Source: Pisaster brevispinus (lineage: Eukaryota; Echinodermata; Asteroidea; Forcipulatida; Asteriidae). From it: a stretch of DNA of 64,000 nucleotides. How positions within the stretch are numbered: position 1 is the first letter of the stretch; each line of letters begins with the position of its first letter. The position numbers and the translations under genes are program-made. The stretch is from assembly GCA_023634235.1 (NCBI GenBank), contig JAMKCF010000011.1, positions 18,524,027 to 18,588,026 of the forward strand, in the 5' to 3' direction. Of the stretch, positions 44,275 through 56,465 are shown in pieces. The notes under the pieces are model-generated. The model worked only from the letters and a program-made list of their open reading frames with translations. It was not told the DNA's origin and searched no databases.

Positions 44275-45825
44275 TGAAAGTACGTGATTTTGTTTCCTTT
44301 GTGTGCTCATTATTTGGTACATTATAGAGACGGAGAAAAAAACCCGGTTTCTTTAGGGGAGTTTTAAAGACTGGGGTGCTCTGATCCTAAAGGAAATTTG
44401 TGTACAAAGTCCACGGTAAAGTGTTCAGTACAGGGACAATGGGAAAGAACAAATGATGTCTCCACAGGGATGCATATTTGAGAGTGGGTGTAAATGGCAA
44501 TGTACGTGGGGACCCAAGGCTCCCTGAAATGATCGAATATATGCAAGAGTTCCACAGTCTGTCAGTCTAATGGACCCATCTTGGTCAAGTCCCTCGTAAG
44601 CATTGTTAATAATGCATACCGATTCAAATCTGTACCGAAAAATGACCAAACTATTGGCCCTTACAGCCTCACTTTGGTTACACTGATGTAAATGGGCGAA
44701 ATTCAAGATGGATGCCCAACGGGAAAGGTTAACAGTGTAGAGTGATACATGTTCAAACTTTTACCGATTGGTTGTTGTACATCATCTCTGGATTATTTCT
44801 CAACTTGTCCATGTTATTTTAAAGGTGCTGTCACATCTGTTGTCCCCCTGCGCAAAACGCTGCACAAATTAATATTTTCTGACCCATACAATGAATGCCA
44901 AACTGGTTGACGTGGTTACTTGCTTGCTCATTATTTATTTAACGTAGATTTCAAGGTGCCAAAGTGATGCAGGAAAGTGCACTGTGACAGCACCGTTAAT
45001 ATCAATATCTTATTTTTTATTTAGCTCATCCATTTTCTCCTGCTCTGCCCCTCCTTCAAGTTGGCCTTGATTTGTCTCACCTTGAGTTGAAGACAAAGAA
45101 GGAAATTACAGGAAGAGAAACACATGATAATCTAACCTTTCCTGACAACATGGTTTTATTAACAATAAGGCACTGGTGTCCAGAGCTCCGAACACTTGCA
45201 CATGAGATTGCTACGGAAACCGCGGGCGGATCCGCAGCGGATCCACGGCAGATCCACAGCGGATCCACGGTGAATCGGGAAGCTTTCGTACAATTAAATC
45301 AGGAAATGAAATCTCCGATCGGTAATTAGTCCGGGTTAGGGAGAAAGCTCCGAAAGAAAATTAAGAAATGTAAGGAATCGTCTTGGGGGTTTGTTCTGAA
45401 GGAGGGGAGAGGTGAGGCAGAGGTTTCTGAGGCATCATTTTGAATGTTTGTGTGTGATTTAGCTACGCCGTGTAATATTATTTTAGAAAGAATGTCTTCT
45501 TTTTTTTCAAACCAAATCTATTGATCATTACATATGTTGTAAGAAAAGTAAGTAGTTATCTTAATTTGATTTGTTTCAAACCAGTGTATAGCAATGGATG
45601 TTTATCATCTGTCAAAAACCTTGTTTCAAGCCAAATATTTAGCCTGTTTGAGGTAGTGGTGGACACTATAGGGGTGCACCGTTTGGTTTGAGTGTATACA
45701 GACACATTTACCCAAACCTTATAGTGTAATAGTGTGGTGTCCTTCATATCTCAAAATGACTTGTCAGTATAAAACAAATTATAACTTTCCTTAAAAAAAT
45801 GCACGTCAATTTAAACCCCCCCCCC

Positions 45826-45858
45826 AAATAAATAAATAAATAAATAAATAAATAAAAA
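45826..45858. repeat. (AAAT)n microsatellite
   Basis: Eight AAAT repeats after a short poly-C run. Confidence 0.9.
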
Positions 45859-48800
45859 ATAGTAATTTTTAAAAACATTTTTGCAAGTTGGTTATTTGGT
45901 GATTGAAACTAATATATTGTAATGCATGACTTATTAACTGTTAAATCAAACCGTTAAGTTTATACCAGACAGGCCTTTTAAAAGTCCTCGCGCTTGTTTA
46001 AAAGTATAGGGTCACAGATTGGTAAATACTCGAACATTACCCCAAAAACATTTGAATCTCAGAAACGATTCATGCATGATTTCTCAGATTTCTGAGGATT
46101 GGTGTCCGTTCTCAAGTGCTGCAGCCAGCCTGAGATGCGGTTGGTACCCACTGTCATCTCGCTAAATGAGGATGGATTCGACGTTCTTATGAAATTGCCA
46201 TGACAGTGGTTTTGTTGTTGTTGTTGTTTTTTGTTTTTTGCTGTTTTCTCAGCAAGTAGACCCAGTATTCAGCTTAAACTTTCACATGTGACTTTTATTT
46301 GCATCTGTCTTTATAGTTTTTCCCCATAAATCATCAGTTCGTTTACAACAACCAATCTATGACCCTACCTTATAAAGGTGGGGCCCGATACGATATCGCT
46401 TCCTTCACCACTAAAGTGTCACGCGTTAAAGTAATGTAGGCATACTTGGGTAACCCAATGTGTTTCCAAAAATGTTCCAAGCAGCGCAAAAATGTATAAG
46501 TGTAAACCCATGTTCCGCAACCCAATTTTGAATCAAACATTCTCTTCAAAACATACTGTAAACACTTTTTCTGTTTTGTGTTCACGGGCGGGGTTTAGTT
46601 TCAGAGGGGGCCCGTTCATGTTTTAATTGGAAGTTTTGTCCGTCCGTGGGCCTGTAGTATTTGATTTGTATTTGATTCCGATTGAAGGAAACGCGGATCC
46701 GTCCTGCAGCTGTTCGTTAATTTCCAATAATGTTGTCTTTGAAGGTAATTTACAGCGTGGATCACGTAAAGTCTGTACGTGCACTGACGTCACGCACAGG
46801 AACAGTCTGCCCATGCTCTACTTTTTGGAGTCTAGCACATGTAAAGATTTAGTGCGCGCGTCGCTTAAAAATTGCGCCCTGCACAGCTACACACGGGAAT
46901 GTGACTCTCAAAAGGACCCGGAGTTGGAATATACTAAAGCACCCAAGGCTGAGGGAATCGAGTCCGGTCTCGAGTCCATTTTTTTTGTGGACTCGGACTC
47001 GGACCGAAAAAGACTCGGACTCGGTTGGGAGTACTCGGAATCGGACAACAGGACTCGACTACAGCACTGAAAGCACCCTTACTTTTAGTAAATATGTTTC
47101 ATGAACGGAAATCTTTGAAAAAGTTAATAGTTTATATTTTACGTGTAACATGTTTTTATACATATAATTAATTATTTAAAAAAAAATCATATTCGGCACT
47201 GACTGTGTGTACATAATCTCCGTAAAAGAAATGCGTACGATGCAGTCTTGAATGAGGGTGGCAGGGATTTTCTGTGTATAGTCCTATTTTTCAAAAGAGG
47301 CGGTTTTCTCATGCCTTTGTTAAAAATCACAAAATACAAAAATACAAAGATACGAAACAGAAAACACAAAAACAAAAGCAAACAAACAAACAAACAAATA
47401 TTCAAAGCACTTACACAAAAATAAAAATTTTCACAAAACAAAGTGATATGCAAAAAAAGAAAAGAAAAAAAGAGAAGACAGTAAGAAATACTTTAATAGA
47501 AAAAACCACCTGTTTTAAAAGTTGAGTCCTTCATAAAATTAAAATAAATACAAGCCGAAATAAAGGATGCAAATAATTCAACAACAAAAAATAATAATAC
47601 TGCGTATAGAAACTCTATAAATAAAAAGCTTGCCTTTTTACAATGCAGTTTTTGAAAATGGGAAAACACCGTGAGCGAGGAACACACTGTGCGCCATACA
47701 ACACAGTACTTAGCGAAATAAACAAACAACTAAGAATTAAACGATCAAAATAACTCGGAAATAAACGAATATTTCAGAAATAAACCAACCTCGGAATTAA
47801 ACTAACCAATAGCACAATAGTTTTCGAACACTTTTACCCGGCATAAATTGCTCACTGTGTATTTGATAGGTTTTTGACATTTTCATGATGACGAAATAAG
47901 TTTACATTCGAGCTAAATAAATTCATCGCTATTAACATTTACAAGTCAACTATGAAGGGGGAAATTAGTAATGATCTATCAAATCCTTTACAAATATTTT
48001 GTTCATGCTTGTAATAACAATCGACATAACAATTACCAGGAAGCTGATAATGAGAGGCACTTATTGTTCCCTTGGGACTTATCACTTCTGAACCTGACAT
48101 GTTATGTTATTCGATGCCAATATTAACGAAAGGGACGATAATTGTACGTAAACAACTAGCCTTGGAAATATTGTTCATCTTGAACCTCAACTCTAGTAAT
48201 TTACTGCACGAGTCTCGAAAACTAAACATCTTTTCAGCAAACTCGAGCGGTAGGAATGGGGTCAAAAATATCCAGACCACAAAGGTCTTTGGACCATAAC
48301 GGAGTAAGCAATAGGTTGACTGGGTACCCTGTGGTCACGTTCAAAAGACCGTGCAACCGTGAATCAGCACCCCTTTGCAAAAATTCGTTCTCACAGGCCT
48401 GGTTTGGGGTGGGGGGCGGTGACGTCTGGGGAATTTGGTTAAAACTGCTATAGTTTATCCTGTAGATTTATCTTGGACAATATTTACCAACGTTTACTGT
48501 GGTTGAAATAAATACGTGATTGTTACGTTTAAAATTATGTAAATAATATTATAGTTAATTAGAATATGGCGTTAATTTAGGTAAGTGAACGGGACACCCT
48601 ATGAGATTATCACGGTTAATGGACATTTCAAGTCCCGTGTGTATTTGGAACATTTCGGGAACTATAGTTGCCCACGTAGGCCTACATTGTTTTACGTGTA
48701 GAGGAAGTTAAATTGCGCCCTTTTTTAGGGGGCGCAATCTCGAATACGCGCAATGTTTATGAAAACTTTTGTAGCAGTGGATATTTCTGATATTTTTTAC

Positions 48801-49960
48801 TTTGTTACAGATTTTCTGTTTTACCTTTTTATTATTCTTCGTATTGTCAGACTGGTGCAAATTCGAATTCGCATTATTTGCATGCGTTTGCATAAGGGAA
48901 GACAAGACATTTGATGTATGTTGGATGGTGTAGGCATACTCTATTCCTATTTTGTCTTGATCTTCTGGTCTGGGAAACTCATGAATTCTTTAAAGAAGGG
49001 TGTTCAGAGGGTACTTCTGTACACGAGGGAAAGAGTGTGTTAAAGTACAGAAACATCTGGGGGCACCCTCTACATCTCGGGCATGGTATTTAACAAGATG
49101 GCTGCTTTGTAAATAAATAACAAGCTGTCAGTCATCCATAGAATAGGCACGTTATTTGTGATTGAAATTGTTTGCATGATCTGAATCTAATGACATTAAA
49201 AACAAAACTTATTTGATTAAGGAATGCTTTAGGAGTGATACTAAATTAATATATTTTTAATCTCTTCAAAGGCTATTAAGGACAATGTTGGAAATTCGAT
49301 GATTTTTGTTCGGAGAAAAGTGATAAATAAATTGGCTACGTGATGTAAATATGTTTTCCAAAGTAGTAAATAAAATATATTTTGCGTGGGAATCAGATAT
49401 GGATTGTAACTATTTGTCGCATTGTGATTTTAATGTTGACGGTTAAGCTTTAGTTCTTGCAAGAAAATAGCAGTCTTTGAAATCCACATTATTACTTATT
49501 GTAGTTTACTGAAATTTTGCTATAATTTGAGAAAAAATGATATGATGTGATGGTAACATTTTATAGAGTGGAATTTGTTAAAACTTCACATGAAGAAATT
49601 ATAACACTGAAAATGAAATCTGACATGTAAAGTGCATATGTTTTTCACATGAATGCTTCAGTGAAATCAATTTATTACAGCAAGATTGTTTTTCCGGACT
49701 GGTAATTTGACTTACCACGAGATGGATTTACAGTGACGCTGATGGATAGCATCATTTGGTAATCAGGTATGGATTACCAAAGTTGACTTGACTTTACTCG
49801 CCAGTCTCTCGTAATGTGGTATCTCCATCATAACATCATCTTTTGGGATGAATATAAAAAAAATTAAAAACAATTACCAATACAAATAAAGTCCGTCTTA
49901 ATAGTTTCCTCTTAAAAAGGGTATACGCTTTTTAAAGAACGACTTTTTTTAATCTCAAAA
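45859..49960. other. Intergenic, no gene supported
   Basis: AT-rich. A/C-rich low complexity with AAACAAACAAACAAAC lies at 47340-47480, and GACTCGGACTCGG-type repeats at 46990-47050 generate the open frame seen there. Nothing else is recognisable. Confidence 0.5.
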
Positions 49961-49963
49961 CTT

Positions 49964-50185
49964 CACTCTCGAAACTGCTGGGTCAGAATTGATCCGAATT
50001 TTAAGTCTCAGGAGGAGTGACCCATTTCTGGCTCAGGCTGACTCGGAAAGTGGTTGAAAATGGGATTTTAACTTTGGTGTTGCGTCAGTTTGACCCTGTC
50101 TAGGTCATTCCTGACCCAGAAATGGGTCACGCCCCATGGAACCACGATCGGGGTCAAATCTGACCGAAAGTTTCTATACACTGTA
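49964..50185. mobile_element. Palindromic MITE rich in TGACCC/GGGTCA, copy 1
   Basis: Inverted arms carry TGACCCATTTCTGGCTCAGG on the left and CCTGACCCAGAAATGGGTCA on the right, with ends ACTCTCGAAACTGCTGGGTC and TACACTGTAC. Related copies lie at 57715-57960 and 61183-61372. Confidence 0.7.
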
Positions 50186-53100
50186 CATTTTGTATAAGCT
50201 GAATGCTATTGCTAACTGTCCTTGGTAATATTTCCCTCTCAAATAAGCACCGTACGCAAGAACCCCGACACGACATTAACCAGTGTCAGTGTTTTTCGAC
50301 CTATATTCAAGGCAATTTTCACAGATTCGTTAATAGCATGAAAACCGAAGGGTTTGTGTGCATTTTGCTCATCCATAAACCAATGGTGGGTTTTTTCGTA
50401 TCTTTTATTGTAAAATTTTTAACATAGTGCCAGACGTTAATTCCATTTCCCACAACCGCACAAAGTGGAGATAAAATTAGTTAATTTCGTGGGCTCACCA
50501 TGTAAGGAATCCCTAGCTGTAAATTGAACTAGTTCCCACGATGCTAGTTATGTGTATAGATGTAAGTTCAAAAGAACTTTATTTTCAAGTCTAAAAGAAA
50601 AAATGAAAGTATAGGATCCGACATAATAAGAACAATGAGATGGCAGCGCTAGTGTCCTTTGGGTGTTAATGTAATACTTCCTACCTCTCATCACTGCCTA
50701 GTCATCCGGAATTCCCACCGGCTAGTGCGTCAAATGAAAAATGACTGCCATTCTCATTAAATATCGCTGATTCCCGCGTTTTCTCATTACTCGCGCATCA
50801 CCGACTTAAGTTCTCTCGGAAGTTCGTTTGAGACACGAGGACAGATGGGAGGAGATGATTGGTGTGTGTGTGTGTGTGTGTGCAATAATACCATCCGTAA
50901 TAAACCTCGTTAATAATCCATGTGTAATGTTAAAACTTATAAGGTTGGTGCTGGTATCGCTGTAAGTCTACACAAAATTATCTGGTGCAACTTTTATTTA
51001 AAAAGTGCACAAAACAGACTGTTCTAAAAACAAAAAACTATGGGTGTTGTTGTTTGTTTGTTTGTTTGTTGGGGTGTTTGTTTGTTTTTTTAATTAAAGA
51101 CAAAATGTATTTAATTTTTGGACTAGATTCAACCCATTTATTTGTTTATTTTTATTGTTTTAATTACACTCACGGAGGTTTGTACTAAAATTCGCAAAAT
51201 AACATTCGTCAGCTGTTTTCGCTATCTACACTTGGAAGAAATAACTTTCCTTTTCGGTATTTTTTAACAAGTATTGTTATTTGTATGAAGTTGTACTAGA
51301 CTTGAGAGAGTCTTTATTGAATTGGTTTTCTAGGGAGTTCTTTAGTAGTGCTTTATAGTATTAGTAGTATTTGTGTAAACAAGTATTGGCAAGAAAAACT
51401 ACACTTGCGGGCATGACCAAGTGTAGAACGGTATACACTGTTTGTCTCTCATACAAGAGCAGAGTATACTGTTCGAAACGTCAATAAAACAACGTGGTTT
51501 TTTTTTGTTTTTTACCAAAGCTTCGAGGGTGGTTATACCTTTGGTAATAACCTTTGGTAATTTTGGTAAAATTAATGACTATAAAATCTTACTTGGTAAA
51601 GAGTACTGGAGAACTGTTAATACTATAACACATTGTTAGAAACGACGCCCGTTGAAGTAATGTAGTTTTTGAGAAAGACAGTTAAGAAAGAAAAAAATGA
51701 ATATGAGAAAAAAGCTTCAGGCATGAAGCCTTTCTCAGGCATCTATAAAATCACACAGTTCTATGCAACGTGTGCGGTTTTTTCTTTTATTATTTTCAAG
51801 CAACTTCGATGACCAATTGAGCCCAAATTTTCACAGTTTTGTTAATTTATGCATATGTCGGGATACACTAAGTGAGGATGCACTAGCCCTTGACAATTAC
51901 CAAAAGTTTACCCTGCATTTAAGTATTGGCAAGCCAGTCTAATTTAACATACCCCCATATACGGAGTGTTTAGGGGGCGGTCCTGCAGAGCTCATCTATC
52001 CGGTGAAATCTTTCCAAGGTGCCGATGGTACATAGGGATACCTTGCGATTTATCCCGGAAAGATAAGTGCATTGATGAAGTTATTTATGACTCCAAATCT
52101 AGTAGCTTGAAGCCCTTTTTATGGAAGCGGAAATTGCATTCGAATTGCTTTCATTGTTATCTAACTAAAAAACAAAAACCTAATCTTATTTTCTCCGAGG
52201 TAAATCGGCACGGAGTTGAATAAACTTTGCTAAAAAAAATTTTTGTAAGCGTTTGCATTCAAACAGAATCGTTCTTGCTCTTAATTAGGTAACGGGATAA
52301 ATCTTTCTCCAACGATCCAGCGTTGGCTGCCGCATTCATAAAAGCGAGTTTGGCGAGCCTGTAGGCTACTAATGCAGTACACCGTCTCCTGAAATCATTA
52401 CAGACATTTCCATTGTCGAAATGTTACCTAAAGTAAATGTCCCTTTTCATAAAATTGTGTTGTTCCAAGAGTTCTTTTGGTTCACGGAGTACTGCCGTAA
52501 GAATAATTCATCCCACATAGTAAGTAGCTAATCATGTTTTACGAAAACAACAACAGGCGATACCCTGATTCGATGTTCCTAAACAGGCCCATGCCTACAG
52601 GTGCAGACTTTTTTGTATGATGAGTGTTACATTAAGTGTTGTCCACATTTAAAGATGTTATACAGGATTGGTAGAGCTGACAAAATAGTTGCAGAAAGTG
52701 TTACCGTGTAATGTTTTGTGCGACCAACCATACTACGTGAAATAACAAACATGTGACAATTTGGACTTAATCTGATGTGCAAGTCAGGAGAAAATAGTAA
52801 TTAAAAAAAACGTGCCCAATTTTCAGCATGTAAACACATCTTTATTTGGTTGTAACAACCGGAATCAGCTGTTGTGTTGTTAACAGTAACAGTTTCAGAT
52901 ACAGTTTTCTCAAATTTGACTTCATTTCAGAGGGAAATATTACACACAGAAATTGTTCTAGTGTGAACTTCATAGTCAGTAAGCTTTCAGACTAAAATTA
53001 AACAATGATGTTTTTTCCCCTTACCAATCATATAACACCTTTAAGTCATTAGCGTGAAGTTACTTCAGCAATTTTTACTTCAAGACATTCGTAATGTTGC

Positions 53101-53325
53101 TTTGGCTGTCCTGTTTTAAAACTTATATGGTGTAAATGAAGTGCATGACGGCAATGTCCAGTGCAAGTTATTTCATTGATAAACATCTTTACTTCGTGTA
53201 TTGCCCCAATTCACCTAACGTCATTATCACACACAAAAAATGTACGCCATTTAGGGAGTTGACGTACCCGTGTGTTAAACAGTTTAATGCGCATTTTTAG
53301 GCGATGAGGCGTGTGTACAAGCTGA
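50186..53325. other. Intergenic, no gene supported
   Basis: A (GT)n microsatellite lies at 50860-50882 and TTTG repeats at 51050-51090. The blocks 50640-50830 and 52290-52440 have more balanced composition and no repeat partners in the window, so they are reasonable places to look for conserved non-coding elements. I cannot test conservation. Confidence 0.4.
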
Positions 53326-53457
53326 AGGCCGTATCCAAATTGGCGGCTACGGCTACGACTGTTGCTAGGGTGTTGATAATGACGTTACTTCGAGGCATGA
53401 TGATGTGGTGATCAAGCCGTAGCCATACCTAGAGCCGCCAAGTCGGACACGGCCTAA
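53326..53457. mobile_element. Palindromic MITE, TIR AGGCCGTGTCC
   Basis: Left AGGCCGTATCCAAATTGGCG and right GCCAAGTCGGACACGGCCT are inverted repeats, extended by GGCTACGGCTAC against GTAGCC. About 130 bases. Confidence 0.7.
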
Positions 53458-55439
53458 TATACACTTTGACTCCCAAAATGAAGTGCACGGAGACAGTATG
53501 CAAAACAAAATGGCAGCTGATCTTCATGTTGCACAATACGATGGTTGATAGTGAAAGGTGTCGATCCTTATACAAATTATACACATGCATTCGGTGTCGA
53601 GTTGACTTGAACATCAAAACCAAGACTGGATCAAACATTGATGTACGAAGACATGCTCCTTGTTTGACGCTCACTCAATAAACGGGACAAAACGAGCTAT
53701 CATTTAAGTGCATTCCTGTAAACGGTTTTAATAACACACAAGTACTTGATGACGTCTTCTTTTGGGCACAACATCATAATATTATCATATAGGTTTGGTT
53801 TGTTACCTTAAAATACGCCCGGGTACAGATTTACAAATCTTGTCTTCTGTTGGGTGTTAATTATTTTACCAATTGTCCAAATTGTCCAAAATTGAACAAT
53901 CTGACGGTATATTTATTAATTGTTAATATTACTACATACCCATACTGTTTTACAACGCAATTTAACGGCGTTAGACCTACACAATTAAATAGGGCAAGAA
54001 CAAAGTATTACCATTCCACACATACAATGTGTTGCCTTCCTTTTCGATTTTTTTCACGACCATTTCAGTATCTCACGCAATGAGCGTGAGTAAACTGGTC
54101 ACCACCCGTCAGTGTTATTCAATGTTGATTCCCACTAAATTAAGCCCTTTGAACAAAACAAAAAGCAAAACGCGACTCGCGTTGATCAATGTCAGGAAAT
54201 GTTTTCCTTCAAATAACGAGACTATTCGGACAAATGTTCAGGGTTTGAGGAATTGGTGTTCTACTTCCACTACCTACGATTGTTTTGGGCTGAAATGGTT
54301 CAATAATTCTGGCAGTGTTTTTATTTATAACAGACCATCTCGTCTTGAGACAACGGCCGTGTTCATCGAAACTGACTTTTTAACGCTACAGTACCCACTT
54401 ACCAATTATAATCCCTGTTAGTAAATTACGAAAATATAAGACATTCTCATTTTAATAAATTGATATACCATATCGTACGTTTTTAGTGACACTTACAAAT
54501 ATTTGTTATAAAACACTTTACAACTATGTTTAACAAGGTGAATTGAGTTATATGACAATCTAGGGTCGTGTGCACACACTCCACCTGAACTCTACCTGTG
54601 GCTGTTGATGAAACAAAGCCTTTGCGAGTCGAGAGTGATTAGTTGAATCTTAAAACATTCAATTTGGTTACATGATACAAAAACATGTAAACACAGCAGA
54701 TAAACACACATGTTTATGATTTTAAAATAATTGATTAGGTATCTGGGTGACTTGGAGTATATCAGTTATATATATAAAAAAGATATATGTTTAAATAACA
54801 AGAAAGCAATATGTTGGCTGTTTTAATATTCAAGTTGTGATTCAACTACTCAAAGAACAATCTTAACAATTTACCAGAACTTAATTTTGATAATTGAACT
54901 TGAGAACTAAGGTCGGTACTGCTTCTTTAAAGTGGGAAATTCAAATGTATCCCCAAACTACGGTGTGTAGTGTTTTGGTTTTGGGTTTTTTGGTTTTATA
55001 ATTTTTTTCCCCCGAAGCTAAAGGTATCCCGACAGTTTAAGTCCTTTTTGAAGTTATGTGTTATATAGTTTTAAAACAATGTACCAGTTCAATAACTAGC
55101 AGAAACGAGACAGCCGGTCATTATCAAATCAGAATCGGTTCATATTCTTGAACAATAAAACATACTTTTTGTATCAAACTTAAAATGTCAAAATGACAAT
55201 ACCGAGGAAGATGGTATTCCACTAAAAACAACATGCGAGTAATAAACAAAGGTAGAGTTGCATTTTGAAAAATATACACACCTAGTAATCTGTAGAAAAC
55301 ACAACGGCGTTCAAAAACTAAAATGATCACCAGTGTTCCATTATAACATTGTACCGTGTGTGCACTGTCCAGTCGTGGTTACTTGCATGTTCTATTTGGG
55401 AGAGTCTACGCCAATCGGGAACCAACATTAGCAATCCTG
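53458..55439. other. Intergenic, no gene supported
   Basis: Overlapping open frames occur on both strands at 53429-53681, and a 130-codon plus-strand frame lies at 54029-54421. I recognise no domain in either. Codon composition is AT-rich and there is no splice or homology support. Confidence 0.4.
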
Positions 55440-55753
55440 AGGGACACGTTACTCTCGGATTGGGCACTTTGGGCTATAAAAAGCGTTTGTTACCACATTA
55501 CTATGGTTGGAAAAATGTTTTTAAAGCAGAATATAATGATTCACACAAATGCATTTGTGGAGTCAAACATTTGTTTCAACAAAAATGGCGGACAATATTA
55601 GTTCACGAAGTAAAAAGAAAACCACACAATTTCGAGGGGTATTTGCGTGAATCTTACTATTCTACTTTTAAAACATCTTCCCAACCATTTTGGTTTCATT
55701 ACAAATGTTTTCATAGCCCAAAGCGCCCAATCCGAAGTCAGTGTATCCCTTTA
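55440..55753. mobile_element. MITE, AAAGGGACACGTTGCC family, third copy
   Basis: Left GAGGGACACGTTACTCTCGG with ATTGGGC; right GCCCAATCCGAAGTCAGTGT followed by ATCCCTTT. Inner arms share GGTTGGAAAAATGTTTTTAA and its complement. An open frame through it is fortuitous. Confidence 0.75.
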
Positions 55754-56264
55754 ACGCTAGAAACTGTAAGCATACCAACAGTACAAGGTTAAGAAACATT
55801 AACAATCAAATGAAAACTATTATCACATTCAAACATAGGTGGTTACTTTAGCCCCAGACCACGGACACGGGCGAAACATAAACTTAACCGAAATTGAACA
55901 TAAACTAAACATAGACCATCGAATAAGAAGTCTACGATATCTTTTAGAGCCTGGCGGCAACCGGAGAATCAAAACAAACATAAGCGTGGTTGTTTTTTCA
56001 TCGTTCAGTTCATTACGCAATAACCCATATCAAAATACATATAAAGGTTATATAATAACATAATTATTTATTTTAAAACGACTGTTTCAAACGCAGTTTT
56101 TAACAGTCAATTGGTAACTTGAGGTAAATTAAAGCACAAGAATCCGACAATCTATATTCTCTGTCTTTAACATATTTTATGTTCAGCTGAAAGTATCTTT
56201 TTCATTTAGGGTTCCTGTCAGACCTTAAGTAGTAATAAATTACTACTAACACAACGACGAATGT

Positions 56265-56465
56265 AACTAACTATACCAGTAACAAACCACCAGGGAAACT
56301 GACTGGGTGAATATAAATCCATTCTGGAGTGAACAAAGCAAACTTGACTAGAGCGGGATTCAGTTGAACTTGCGACATCCGGGCTACCCTAAGCCGCGGA
56401 GAACACCCGACAGGTAAATTGGAAGGTCGCAGGTTCAGACCCCGCCCTAGTCAATGTTTCTTGGA
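56265..56465. mobile_element. SINE family B, two truncated copies head to head
   Basis: Left half: reverse tail and box B region (CCACCAGGGAAACTGACTGG, TTGACTAGAGCGGGATT). Right half: plus-strand GGTCGCAGGTTCAGACCCCG followed by CCCTAGTCAATGTTTCTT. Both heads have lost box A. Confidence 0.6.

Larger units (their letters stand above)
42051..45825. other. AGTPBP1 3' flank / 3' UTR region
   Basis: No gene. By eye there is no AATAAA between the stop and the A-rich run near 45826, so the cleavage site is unplaced. It contains a 110-bp-core tandem array (42860-43265), a MITE (43882-44274) and a short GGATCCACAGC-type tandem at 45227-45275. Open frames here are short, without splice context or recognisable homology. 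Confidence 0.5.

Noticed and set aside
46627..47070. 147-codon open frame
   Set aside because: Its 3' half comes from GACTCGGACTCGG repeats, and the 5' half has no recognisable domain or splice context.
54029..54421. 130-codon open frame
   Set aside because: A fragment (TRLALINVRKC) faintly recalls LINE endonuclease starts, but the rest does not fit; too weak to annotate.
55349..55792. 147-codon open frame
   Set aside because: It runs through both arms of a palindromic MITE, which explains its length.
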